NCBI GenBank assembly: GCA_021904315.1
Contig: CM038918.1
Span: 682,001-746,000, forward strand
DNA: 64,000 nucleotides
Direction of reading: 5' to 3'
Source: Sphagnum magellanicum
Lineage: Eukaryota; Streptophyta; Sphagnopsida; Sphagnales; Sphagnaceae
Part shown: positions 1-12,225 of the stretch, in pieces
Layout: every line of letters begins with the position of its first letter
Position numbering within the stretch: position 1 is the first letter of the stretch
Made by a program: the position numbers and the translations under genes
The notes under the pieces: model-generated
Seen by the model: only the letters and a program-made list of their open reading frames with translations
The model's database searches: none
What the model was told of the DNA's origin: nothing

Positions 1-199
1 TAACCTATTGTTATATGTTACAAGTTGTGGACAGGTTTTCAATTATTTAAAAAAATTTGCATCCTACACATTCATTATGCATTCGCATTTATTTCATGAT
101 GGATAGAAGTGAGCAACCTTGTAAATGATTGTAAATGTTTTGAGTTCCATTTGTTTTATCCTAGGTAGTTAATTAAATTAAATATGATAATCTCCCTTT
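1..199. other. AT-rich flank, no gene seen
   Basis: I see no gene or recognisable element here. It lies outside the homology shared by the three copies of the PPR-pseudogene unit, which becomes recognisable between about 200 and 240. Confidence 0.4.
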
Positions 200-905
200 A
201 TGTACAGAGTAAACACTTATATTCTATACTTGTGTACGATACTTACCCACTTACATAGGTCATTGTGGACATATTAGGAGGACACAGGAAGGTTTACAAG
301 TTGTTACCAAGGCACTACCCAGGCCGGGTTCATCCACAAAAGTGTCATAACTTGTTTCCAATAGATAGCTCACCCGGGTCACATAATCCCCAAAAGTGAC
401 GAAGAATCACCAATAGGAATCACCAATAGGAATCTGGTGGAAGTGTATACGCCACTTTGACAAAGAATTATGTGTATGACAAGGGAAGGTACAAGCAACC
501 CAACATTGGAATCTTTGTTCCACTGGCCATAAAAGTACACACCTGCATTTGGAAGTCCCACACAACTTGGCATTGCGTGTGTCTCTTTTTCTTCCTTCTA
601 AAAATGGAATAATGGATACATTATAGTGTCTGTTAGAGGGGGTTTATGGGAGGTGGGCGATTTATTATATACTACTAGAATATATGAGGAGGGTATGTGC
701 TGTTGGCCTTATTATTAGGACCCAAAAACTATTGTAATGGACACACCCACTCTCTTAGAGGGGACATGCACAACTAATTACGACTCCATTGGACCTGACT
801 TTACTTATTACATTAGTTAATGGAGATGACAACAACAACTGCTCTTTTGTCTTATGAGGGAAGTTTCTCCAGAAACAAATTTGTGAATTCCATTGCTTGT
901 CCCAT

Positions 906-1053
906 GGGAATATGTTGTGCAAGGGGAGTCTAGAGACTTTCTTGGTATTTTTTGGGGAATATGTTGTGCAAGGGGAGTTGGAGACTTTCTTGGTATTTTT
1001 TGGGGAATATGCTGTGCAAGGGGAGTCGTAGACTCTCTTGGTATTTTTTGGGG
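906..1053 (+). repeat. 48/49-bp minisatellite, three units
   Basis: Three tandem units start at 906, 955 and 1003 and end at the next partial start at 1051, giving periods of 49, 48 and 48. Each opens with gggaatatg and ends with ttggtatttttt. The matching sites in copies B (about 39,180-39,230) and C (about 56,400-56,465) have a single unit, so the expansion is private to copy A. The repeat creates short overlapping reading frames on both strands, which I do not regard as genes. Confidence 0.85.
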
Positions 1054-2325
1054 AACATGGATGCAAACAACTTTATGATGTTGTTTGGAATATTTACGTG
1101 TGGGAATCTTGAAAACAAGTCTTTGATGTAATTGAGACTTTGTGATGACAATTGCAAGATCCAGCAAACTATGACTAGGTACATCAGACCCCTCAGCCCC
1201 AATTGCTGTTCAAATTAAGGCCACAAAATTTGCAACTTGTACCACAAAAATGCAAAAAAAAGTTGTGTGTGATATTTCATCATTGATATTATATTTCCCT
1301 TCTTGAACTATTGTGAAAACTCACATACTACAAATGTATAAGTTTTCCACCTATTGTCACCAGAGTTTATGGTGGTTGTACACATAAATTACATCGTCGT
1401 AATTTGAGAATTCCAGCCAACTTGAGAATCTTATAATCCACAATATACAGAAGGAGAGTGTGAATCAAAAAATGCAAGCATAGCATGGCTTGTGGAAATC
1501 CAAGAATCCATTCAGAACAAGTTCCTCAAGTTCTTTGACATTCAAAGCTATTTCAGTGCAACTACATAGACATTGAAGTGATTACTCAAAACATAGGGTA
1601 CTTAGCAACCATACAAACATGGAAGTTATTAATCCAAGAATAGGGTACACAGTGTGTATGTGCTACATAGACATGTGGGTGGAAAGAGCATCATAGAACT
1701 AATTTCAACTAAATGGAACTGAGAAGAAACATTCGTACCCAGTGGCTAACAGGGTGCTTCACCAATCTTAAAACTATATAGCTCAGTGAAGAACTACCTA
1801 TAGAACTATTGTGACAAGGGCAGTGACATGAACTATGGAAAAACAACAAATTTGGCACGTGACTATTATTACCATGTTCTCCTCATCAAGCACAAGAAAC
1901 CTACCTGGGTCCTGGACCTTCTGATTTGAGTCCAGATATTCAGTCCTTGGAAGAAACATACCATACACAAAGAGATTGAAGCAAAGGCACGTCTATGTAA
2001 TATTGATTGCACAAGTATTTTATGTGAACCAAAAAGTGTGAGCTCAAAAGTGTGGAAGTGTGATACCTGGAAATTCTCAAAAATATTTAGTGCCGCAACT
2101 TGTGGTGAACCCACTACTAATGGCCGACTTTCTTGCTATGGTGACACAAATGGAACCCATCTTCGGCCAGAGTGAACGACCACCCCTTGCAGGATGGATG
2201 GTGTGTGGACAGGGAACACTTTTTCGTTGTATTCCTGTCCCATAGCTAACCAGAGTGGTAAGCTCTGTACCAACCATTCCCATGCATTACCTGCCTGGTA
2301 GCCACCAAGTAGTAGTGTACCTACT

Positions 2326-2331
2326 TACATA
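2326..2331. other. Empty insertion site of the 310-bp element
   Basis: The hexamer tacata occurs once here, between the same flanks that in copies B and C are separated by a 309-310-bp insertion with this hexamer on both sides. It is the pre-insertion allele, and it identifies the element's target duplication. Confidence 0.75.
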
Positions 2332-2602
2332 GTAACCACTTACATTCCTGTTGTTCTTACTTATGATACTTACCCACTTATATAGGTGGTTACCCTAGGT
2401 AGTGCGAGGGGATGTAAGAGGGTTTACAGGATAGGTAGGTTATGAATGTGGAACCTTGGTAACTCAGTTGTGGTTCATCCATAATGGAGTAACAGGGAGA
2501 TTCCAATGGATGGTGCACTATGCTGGTGTGTGCTGGGTCTCACATAATTTCCTTTACACCATCCAGGAATATTGCATTTGGCAACTACTCAGCATCAATT
2601 AT

Positions 2603-4140
2603 CTATCCAGATGGTCTCTTGAATTCTGTACAGATTTCAATGGGTTGCAGCTGGTCTGAAGCATCTACTGCAAACATATGAACCTCATTATTCACTTCAG
2701 TCCAAGTGCAACCCAAGTGTTTTTTGCACCCTTTTCTTTCTCTGTCAAATATTGGCACTGAGACTATAGTGACTGCAACATACTCTTTGAGTGCACTGAG
2801 ACAACAAATTGTGACATAGTCTCTTGGACAACATACTTCTTTCTCTTTCAAACATTGGCAGTGAAAAATACTCCAAGACTATACCCCCACTGTCCATAGA
2901 ATCAAAGAGGCACAGGCATTCAATTTACTAGCCCAGCTTGCCACAAGCTGAGAAAAGACAAGTTCATACATGCAATTTGTAATTACAGCCACCCCTTAAC
3001 ACATCCCATTTAGATGCGCAAGAGCTTACTTACCACCAAAATATCCCTGGGAAGTCCTCCAAATATGCCTATTTTGTGCAATTATCTTTTGAGACACTCT
3101 CGAAACATCCAACCCATGCTGTCACATTTGACATTCATATTTACAAGTCTACTGCACAGAGACATCAGACTAGGATTTACTCTGAATGATCTGCAAGTAC
3201 CATACACTGACACACACTGTATTCACAATCCCCACAAATGTGACCAGGAAATTGACCAGGTCAGGCTGCACAACTTTCTGTTGCACAATGTCTCTGCCCT
3301 TGTCCACATTTTACATGAGATCATGGCAGTCCAAGAGACCATAATTGGAGTATATCTTAGTGAACATTACACAAGTATCCTTCGTTTTCTTGAATTTTCT
3401 CTACAAAGACAATGCTTGGACCTGCAACCGCTTCATATGATCTGTTCATGAACACATCAGCCATCTTTCAAGTGCCCTACAACACTGCCAGGTGCATTCT
3501 GTTCTCGCTCATATTTCACATATTATCCAGAATTCTAGCAGTTGAAGATTCGTGATTATTGGCCATGTTGTTGAACACTCTCCAAGTGTCCTCCATGCTC
3601 CTGTATGTGGTATACATGTCAATGAGCCTACTACCCACTAGAAAGTCCAACTCAAAACCACTTTGATTTAGTTGATTCATCAGCATGCTTGCTCTTGAAT
3701 TGCTAGTTTACAACTGCATTGAAATTTGAGCACTGGACAACATGTCAATCTTTCAGGAGTGATGTCTTCATATCGCATTTCTAGGGCAATTTCCATTCTT
3801 CTGGGATTAATTCCACATCCAACATACCTCACAAGCCTTGAAACCCTCAAAAGAATGTGCTATTTTGTAATCACCATGTGCCATTGCTGCTATCTCTGCT
3901 TCCATTCATGGGAGTTGTAACAGTAGCAAAGCCAAAGTTCCACCTTTTGTGTCTTCTCATGCTTGTTACCCTGCATTTCCCTTCCACCCAGTAATGAACT
4001 TGACCTGATTTGCCATTTGCCGTATACTCCTCACAGTGTGTGCATACCAAGGCTATTACAACAACCAAGAAAGTTGTATTGTCTTCTTGCAGACAAGGAG
4101 ATTGGCAAAGCAATTCATTTACCTGTTCCAAACTGTGATT
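2603..4140 (-). pseudogene. Decayed PLS-class PPR gene with E motif, copy A
   Basis: On the minus strand, broken frames give recognisable pieces of a plant organellar RNA-editing/processing PPR protein. Near 2,610-2,740 lies an E-type C-terminus (GCTWTEVNNEVHMFAVD followed by IEICTEFKR), typical of the segment after the last PPR in E and DYW proteins. Upstream on that strand, about 3,100-3,450, are PPR-like pieces matching the better-preserved ones in copies B and C (HVKCGQ, LVTFVGIV, RLVNMYVK). An 86-residue open frame at 3,871-4,131 is conserved in all three copies, but it looks like shifted PPR sequence. Frames change repeatedly, stops interrupt them and no DYW domain follows, so this is a pseudogene. 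The PPR/E class is inferred from motifs read by eye. Confidence 0.7.
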
Positions 4141-5270
4141 TCACATTGCAAAGGATCCACAAAATAACCCCTACCATTTTTCTCTCTCTGTGGTGTGACC
4201 AATGAAAAGAACTGCTGAAAACAGACTATAATGAAAAAAGGACTTTCATGAAATCATTAGACAGTCAGTGTTCATGTCTGAGCCCCACTCAGAAACTTTT
4301 CACTCGATTAGATCATGCATTACACATATGATTTTCCCTCTGGACAGAGTTTCAGGTTTCAAAACTCTTTGTCAATTGCAGCAATGGCCTTATCCTGTTC
4401 ATGTCAGAATTTGAATCTTAAATTTCTGACTGAAAACTGTTGGGTTGCAGTTCACTTCTAGAAATGACAACCACAGTCTTCAAATTCTAATTTGGTTTAG
4501 CAGACCATATGAAACAAACCATGTTTCACATCCACCATGTTTAAACACAATGGGATGATGCTACTGAGACATACAGTTGTTGATACTCCCCAATGTTTTT
4601 CTCATTTGTATTTATAATTTTACTGCCACTTGAGATTGACTTACATGTTTTATGTCCATTGATAATCTGAATTATGTTATGCTCTCAAGATTTTTGAGCA
4701 AGGTGGCCTTGCTCCTCAAGATGCTAATGAGAAAATTGTTTGCATAAACAAACATCTTGGATAGTGCAACCAAAACTGGGAGCATATCAATATCATTAAC
4801 AATTTCAGATACTCACATCCAACCTTTAGAGACTTCCATGACCATAATTCAACATACAGTGTTATTCTTGCATCCTGAGCTTCATTTGCCAAAAGAGACA
4901 CAAACCTTGAGTTCTTCATCTTGATGCCATATAGCTACCTCACACTGCCCATTGCAAGATTGAACAATAAGACCATTCTCAGACAAAAGCAACTCAGCTA
5001 ATTGGTTTGATCCCATGGACAACACAGTAATGTATTTCTATATACCTATCGTATCTTCCTTACAGCACTTGCGGTGTTGGAATTACCACACCTAACAGAT
5101 CATTCCTGTTGTACCTAAATAATCACTCCTATTAAGTATCTTGGCTTTAAACTTTGGTGGACTACTGATTTATTTCTCATCTGATAGGTTAGCAATAGTT
5201 CATTAGCAGTGGAGATATAAGCCTTTGTGTTTTTCACCTATTAGTATAAATAGGCTGGTAGTTGATCAAT

Positions 5271-5770
5271 TTGTGAGTATCTGTACCCCCTCTTTCCTCT
5301 TGTTCTCTTCACTTATTTATGATCCTTTTGTTTGGTAGATTTTCTCAAGGTACCAAAGGGGGATAGCAGACTACATAGTTAGTAAGAGCCTGTCTAATTC
5401 TATTCGCGTAGTTGAGATGGAGGAAGCTTTGTATGTACATCTGGGATGGAAGTTGTGTCTGAAGCATTATTTTTTAGTTTAAAGCTTAAACTTGGAGGGC
5501 AAAGTTGTCATTGCATGATTCATTACCTCTATCAATAAAGTATTCTCTTGATGGTATATGTCATAGTGACACTACTACTTAAGTTATTTTGAGCTTTTGT
5601 CCCACTAAAGAGTAATTGAGCATTCTCATTATCACTTATAGTATAAGTCTAGAAGACTGCTTTTCTGAACAAAATAAACTTGATTTGCGAAAGTAGAGCT
5701 CAAAGTAAATTTGTACAAACATCCACCTCCTGCAACATGCCACATGTTTCCATGTTCCCATGCTTCTCAA
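5271..5770. other. Spacer between PPR unit and broken lipase/GTPase gene
   Basis: About 500 bp with no gene seen. The equivalent spacer after the intact gene is about 2.6 kb and carries extra repeats, so the two loci differ here by insertion or deletion. Confidence 0.5.
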
Positions 5771-8700
5771 TCAATTACAGAAGTTACTAGCATTAACGGA
5801 GCCCAAGGTGCTTTGTATGCACCTACAACAATTGGTGTTCGCATTTTTCTTAACCTCGCCATAAAAGTCTTCAAAACCAAAAATGCCTTGCTTCTTCAAT
5901 TCTTTGAATCTCCCATGCAGCTGTGAGTCAGGGTTGAGACAGAGATAGTGAATCTTATCTTCATGACAACCAAGTGCATTGGAGATTTTCGTTCTTTGTG
6001 TCTTGAAGTATTCTCTGATTGTACACCCATTCATGTAGGTGTTCGGCTCAATTACATCCACCTTGTTGAATGCAACTATGAAATCTGTATTGAGTGCAGC
6101 CACCATTTTCTTGTACATATCCTTTTGGTCCTGTTTTAGGTCACCCTGCATATGGATTGATCCCAACATTTAGTACAAAGAGAAAACATAAGATTTGGCC
6201 CCAAAATGATGAGGAGATAATATTGTTGTCTGACAGCAAATTTTTAAACTTGGGTATTTATTGCCTAGATGTTTGTTTCAGGACATATTTGCAAAAGGCT
6301 AATTCTAGCACCTTTCATGTTAAAAAAAATTCTACTATGAACTTACCTGGATGGTGAGCAATTTAATTGACGTGTACATGGACCTCTAGGTGATCTTGTC
6401 AAGAAGTGTAATACCCAAGATAGTGGGCACATGATTTACTTGTGTTGGAAAAGTTTTCCCACATAAGTGTCATAATTTTAAAATCTAGAAGCATGACACC
6501 ACCGAAAAGATTATGGTTATATCTCTGGTCATCAAGGGTTCACATTGTTGTCAAAATTGTTTGGCATGTGAGTGAAAATAAGTTATTCCACTATTTCTAC
6601 ATTATTATTTGAATCACTAACAAGAAATGCACCTGCCCAAGATGCCAGATGACATTTTTGGACAATGCACATGTACATGTGTCGTTTTAAAGCTGTAGAA
6701 AATTATGAAGTCTATCTATGAAGAAGAATGCCAAGATGAACATCGGCTTATGTCAAAGCAGCATTCTTTCCATATATAAATATGTAGATACCAAAAATCA
6801 TCTTCAAGTCAAACGTAACTTGATCCATATTTGCACTAAAATAGAGTGTCAATTTATGTTTGTGCATTCCCCACAGCCCCTCTACAGCTGGAACAAGACT
6901 AGCAAAGGAGTAAGCTGTTTTACACAATATATTTTGTGTCTAGAAGTGGAATGGTGTAGAGGTGTAAGAGTATGGACCTTGAATTGAAGTAGTAACACAA
7001 CAAAACTTGGTAGTGCTGAGAAATGCTGCCAATAGTCGCCATAGTCCTCAATTGAATTGCCACCTGGAAAGTCCACTAGCCAAAGATTGTTCTCCGCCTG
7101 ATACAGTTGAGGTTCTGTGGTGTGATCATTCGTCCATACCCACCTCAGGTGATGACCCAGGAGACTTATTCCTGACCAATGCTCTCTGCAAATTAACCCA
7201 CCCAAAACATGAACCCATGCTATAGATTGGTGGTTTTCGTTAATAGTAGAAATTGTAATACAAACCACAAACGACCTAAAATAGACACTGGAAAATCCAA
7301 CTCAAGAATTAACAAAAGTCTGAACAAAGAAACCATATGTGCGAAACAAATCTAGGAAGACCAAGTTTGGAAGTAAAGTGATTACACTCTTAATATGTTG
7401 CAAACACATGCACAATGGTGGTGCACATGAACACACTGCTGCTGTTATGAGAACAATTCAGAAGATAGCTATGGTCAAATAACCTTGGGTTGGTGGTCAG
7501 TTTGTCAAAGAAGGGGGGGATATTTACTGACCCTAATGAAGGTACTTTTCCCAATATCCTCAGCTCCTAGTATACCTACAAAGCATTTTCCTGCAACTGT
7601 ATCTTGGTAGATGGATCTTGATTCCATCACTATTTTAATCCTTTTAAAAACCTGAATATGGACTCAGGTGTTGCGTCTTGAAATTCATTGGACTTGAGCT
7701 GAATTGCTCTGGGGTGTGTGGAATGCGCTGTTTCAACCCATGTCGTGAATCGAGCAGGGGCTTTGTCCACTGAAAATGGAAGCAAGTTTGTCAGATAAGA
7801 TATGAAACAAAGTTGGATTTCAACTTTACAAAGAGGGGTGCAATACATCATGTTGTTAAGAGCTCTCTTGCAAGTTATGTAGACAAAATTATGCTGGTTT
7901 ACTTAGACTAGCATTGAAATGCCCCCACCCAAGCACCTTTGAAGCACACAACATTTTCAAGATTGTGTGAGATTTTCATACTTACCAAGCAACTGAAGTT
8001 TCTTCTCCTTTGAAACAGCTTCTGTACTGTTGTCTTTGTTGGTAGTAGAACATTGCCATTGCAACACCTCTTTGATTGCTAAATCCAATACTGCATCGGT
8101 AGAGTGATCAGCTTGTGATAACCTTTTACTGTTCTATACACCACATATGCTACCCCACCAAGTAAAGTAGCAACACCAATCCCAATTAGAATCCATCCAA
8201 CAATGGGTAGAGCCACTGCAGCTGCTGCAGTCCCTGCAGCAAAGTGAGCCGCACCCATTGCTGCAAAACCTGTGCTGAATGGATGCACTGATAATTCGAC
8301 ACATTTGTTCAAAGTAAATGATGGCTTGTAGTCAATCTGGAGGCTGGAAATTTTACACTAGTTAGACATAAACAAGTTGGAGAGAAGTGCACATGCATGA
8401 TCATTATCGCAAATTCAACATACTTCAACTTTGAAAGGTCATCTCATAAGGTAGATACAGTGGTACATGATGCTCCGATGTTTACATCCGAAAACCCACC
8501 TAGATTACTATTCAACAAGTTGTAATTGCAAGTTATTCATGCTCTTGGTTCTACATATATAACATTTCAATGAACAGAATTTTGAAATTCTTGCATCATG
8601 GGCATTGCACTAAAATTCAAAAAACTTACCTACTTTGCATGAATTTCTTCACTTCATTGCCCATGTTGACAGCTTCTTTTATGTGTCCTGAAACATCACC

Positions 8701-10550
8701 CTCACTGCATCCTATTTCTTTCAAGTGCGAGGACAATTTTATCTTTGGCACCTGCTCATTTACACCTGCCATATCCCACAACTCCATAGTATGTCAACTT
8801 AATGGAGATGCACTACATTTGTGGAATGATGATGCCACTATCCTAAATTAACTCTTCCTTTTGTACCATTCAGATATGCAATGAAGAAGCAGAGATGAAA
8901 ATTGTTAGCATTCCTTGACTTTCAAAGTCAGCCATGAAGTGGTAAAAGAAAGGACTGATCTAATATAAATACACAATCTACTGCCTTGCAAGAAGATCCT
9001 TAGGCAAAAAGGAAAAAGCTTCAAACTTCACCGACATTGTACAATGTTGTCCAAACGATCTTGGTGCTTTTCCCATGAATCACCTCCAATGACAGGTAGT
9101 GCTTTTGCCATAATTACCCAGGTTTGTACAATCTTTGGAAATAAATTCTCAGCTGAATCAGGAGTAGTCGTTGCCTCTCCATTCTTCAAACAAGAGACAG
9201 ATCAAGAGTAAATCTCCATATCTAAAAAGCTTCCAAAAGTCAGGTGTAAAGCACAAGAACAAATTTTTAAGGTAACTAGGGTGCACAAGGGGCTGCATCT
9301 CAGCTACATGCCACAATGCGTTCAGTTAATTTTTTAGGAGCCAGTCTGTGCTGGTTACAGAAGCTTACTTCAGAAATGGGCACTGGTATTCGCCCAAACC
9401 ATGTCCAGATCATCGCGTTGCTTGGCCCTTGACCGAAAGGGTCTCTAACCCAAAGCTCACTGTCCGATTGATAGATGATCTCACATTTTGTTCCATTCAA
9501 CGTCACAGGTTTACGAGGAAACGAGAGATTTCTCCCTTGAAGGATCACATAACGCCCGCCAGCATCTATGGCCCTGAACTTCTTATCTTCGACCTACATT
9601 AGCGTCCAGAATAAGATCAAGATTTTTTGTGCATCTCTCGCTGAACAAAGGAATATCTTGGAAAACATAATATTATCAGTCACTCTTGGGAGTCGCACGC
9701 GATTCTGGAATCCTACATATCACGCGCGTGCTTCCGGAAACATATCGCTACCTTTTCGGTATGAACTTCTGCACTGGACATTACTATAAACTTGGCCTCT
9801 TGCTAGAGTATCTTGAATGGAAACAGAAGAAGAATCAACCTGATGAGAAAAAACCATGGTCACAGTTGCATACAAGATTTTGAATTGTACGCATTTTTTT
9901 CCGGATAATTGGTGTCAATAGGCGTTACCAAGTTGGCACTTGCAATTCACATGTTCGAGATGAAGGCCAGATTAAGCACTTTCACTTACTTCTGGCTCTG
10001 GTCGAATGATGGTAGGGAATGGGCGTGACTCGGAAGATTTGGTGAAGCTTGGGTTGTCGATCAAATTAGCATTGACCAGTGCCGTATCGTAGCTTGTTGC
10101 CGTGTGGTACTTCAAGTTTCCACACGAGAACTCCAATTGTTGGAGCCACGCCCGAACGATGTTTCCACCTGCAGGTAACACACTCGGGGTTTCTGCTACG
10201 GCAGTAAAAGCTTCTGTAGGTCCCGGACCCAGAAATGCGTACTGGCCGATTGGATGAAACTTGGGGGGATTAGTCTCTTTTCTGTCGTTGGAGATCAAAT
10301 GATCGACGAGATTTTTCCACGAATTCGCATCAGGGCTATTAAACAACTCTGTACCTTGTGCCCTCAATCCTGCCGCCACAGTGCCTCGGAGGTTGTGGAG
10401 AAGGCGCGAGACGGGGTCTGCTTCATCGACAAAGTTGATGAAGCGCTCTTTGAAATTCGATTTTGTATTGACCTCTTCGGCGACCTTTTCATCGCACACG
10501 TGAGGTGCTCCAAACGCAATTGATAATGTGGAATTGGGATCGTCTTTAAT
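5771..10550 (-). pseudogene. 5'-truncated, frameshifted copy of the lipase-like/GTPase gene
   Basis: Eight exons homologous to exons 2-9 of the gene at 43,579-49,411 lie in order on the minus strand with matching splice sites: 9990-10550, 9369-9593, about 9043-9183, 8630-8781, 7986-8343, 7532-7769, 6978-7185 and 5771-6145. Exon 1, with the nucleophile elbow of the lipase fold, is absent. Breaks seen directly: a 1-base loss in exon 6 near 8,105, a 1-base loss in an A-run of exon 7 near 7,645 (stop follows at once), and a 2-base loss in exon 8 near 7,130. In exon 9 the usual stop is read out of frame, so the reading runs on to 5,771. Exon 2 is about 10 codons longer than in the intact copy, and exon 6 lacks 11 codons of the Ala/Gly-rich segment. 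The P-loop, DFPGG and NKVD motifs are still visible. Confidence 0.88.
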
Positions 10551-10655
10551 CTACAAATCACGTAAACGGCGATGAACAGAGAGGCAGCGTACAAAAAGAC
10601 AAGAAATGCACATTTGCTGCCCACAACCCGATCCATTCACAATAAGGAGATTTTT

Positions 10656-10996
10656 CCATAAGGTTCTTGTGATCACAGCAATTTTCTGTTATATTTTGCC
10701 AGCCAGTTATGCTCTCAATCATCTCACAGCAGGTAGACCAAATGCTTGACCAATTGCAAGAGCCATGCGCCAGACTGTGATTCACTATGTAAAGTTACAT
10801 ATGTCTCTGTTTATGAGAACATGTGTTCACAGAGTTTCTAACATGATTGACTACATAATTTCAAAGCACTTGCAGATCTCCAATGGAAAGCTACTCTTCC
10901 TACAGCAAGAAATAAGGCCATATGTCAGTGGCTTTCCATTAGCTTCCTGTGATCACAGTTTCACACAGTGTGCTATGATCACAACAGTCTAGTGGG
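10656..10996 (-). mobile_element. MITE-like element at the truncated 5' edge of the pseudogene
   Basis: This block matches 44,249-44,588 inside intron 1 of the intact gene. The ends are imperfect inverted repeats of about 19 bp (ccactagactgttgtgatc at the high end, gatcacaagaaccttatgg at the low end, both read on the minus strand) and it holds several gtgatcac palindromes. Homology to the intact locus ceases at or within a few bases of its outer end, so the breakpoint that removed exon 1 coincides with the element. Confidence 0.65.
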
Positions 10997-11129
10997 AAGC
11001 TAAGTGCCAAATGCCTATTTAAACAGGCCTATTTAAATTGAAAAGAATGAATAAAAATCAATTTAAACAATTGTAACAGAATCAAGCAGGATAAGAATCA
11101 GTAAGCATCCAAGAAAAAAATTACAAATA

Positions 11130-12225
11130 GATTAATGAATCTTCAAATTATAACATGTTGCCTCTAATATAAAAAGTTTGACGAAAACAAAATACCTAAT
11201 GTTTTTGAGAGTATATTTGGTGGAATTTCTAGCCACCCCTAACACCTCCTTCACCCAATTGAGTTTACCAATATCCTCACCCATGAGATCAAGGCAATGT
11301 GTAGCACATGGACTCCACACAATGTGTGAAAACTCCTCTATAATCATTGAATCCATGAGTTTGCAATTGCTTGCATTGTCAATCACCACTTGGACAACAT
11401 TAACTAGTCCTACATCCATAATGGCTTGTCTAATGTGGCCATGGATGTAGTCAGTTATGATTGGTGCTCCAAGCAACTGTACAAATGTATCAATTGATTT
11501 CAAAAATATTGTTCCTCTACAAGGAAAAACAAGTATGTTGATGACATTTCGTTGTTTCATATCACTCCAACCATCAATTATGATGAACACCCATACTTAG
11601 TCCAAGAAGCTTGAATAGGCTCCAAATTTCATTTCATAGCAACCACTTTAGGTTGTAAACTTTGCACACAAATGGCATCTTCTCATGGTTCGTCAAAGAC
11701 GTCATTCATGAAAGCCACTGCACGAATCATCAATCTCCATGTAGGTGTGTCAACAATTTGAAACATCCGATTGCATTTGTAGATGCATCGTTGTGTCTCT
11801 TGTTTTGCCTTTTGCCTTAAAGCTGTTTGCCAAGCTATGCCAAGTTGTTGTTAACCTACCCTTCTTTGATGTGGTCCTGAAGCATTAGATGCAACATTGG
11901 ACACTTGTCCTATGTCTAATGCTTGTTGAACATTTTGTGTAGGGGTGTGTGAAGGGATGGGATGTTGACTACTACCTTCCCTTTTAGAACTTAGAACAAC
12001 AGAAAACATCCTCATCACTCCAACAAGCACTTGAACACATTTGACAATTTGTTTACTTTGGTCACCTATTAAATGGGCCTTAATTCTTGTTCCAAAACCG
12101 TTGTATTCATTTTGGCAATATTTGCATTTCTAATGTTTAGTCCCTATGCTACCTTCATAGCCATGAAAGTCAACAACATGATCCCACTCTAACCCTCTTT
12201 TACGTCCCTTTTTTACTGTAAATGA
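11130..12225 (-). pseudogene. hAT-family transposase relic (BED finger plus DUF659)
   Basis: Read on the minus strand, the segment near 12,080-12,140 gives CKYCQNEYNGFGTRIKAHL, a BED-type zinc finger. Further on, 11,132-11,590 is open and holds DUF659 hallmarks of plant hAT-like transposases: DGWSD, the phrase VVQVVIDNASNCK, and CATHCLDLM followed by EDIGKLNWVKEV. In the family this region belongs to the DDE catalytic core of cut-and-paste transposases. The N-terminal part has in-frame stops, frames shift, and the C-terminal hAT dimerisation domain is missing: no homology is visible below about 11,130. No terminal inverted repeats or target duplication were found. It is a dead fragment beside the truncated lipase/GTPase copy. 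Confidence 0.8.

Larger units (their letters stand above)
200..5270 (+). repeat. Copy A of a ~5-kb repeated unit carrying a PPR pseudogene
   Basis: This block recurs in the same orientation at about 38,430-42,603 (copy B) and inverted at about 52,020-57,190 (copy C). Landmarks shared by all three include the sequence around 600-705, the decayed PPR gene at 2,603-4,140 and, with copy C only, the stretch 4,140-5,270. Copy A lacks two insertions present in both B and C (310 bp at its 2,326 site and a MITE at about 1,270) and carries an expanded 48-bp minisatellite, so it represents an older branch. It lies directly 3' of the broken lipase/GTPase gene, as copy C lies 3' of the intact one. Apart from the PPR remnant I see no convincing coding sequence. 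Confidence 0.85.

Noticed and set aside
11178-11450. 90-codon frame on + over the transposase relic
   Set aside because: Antisense shadow of the DUF659 coding region.
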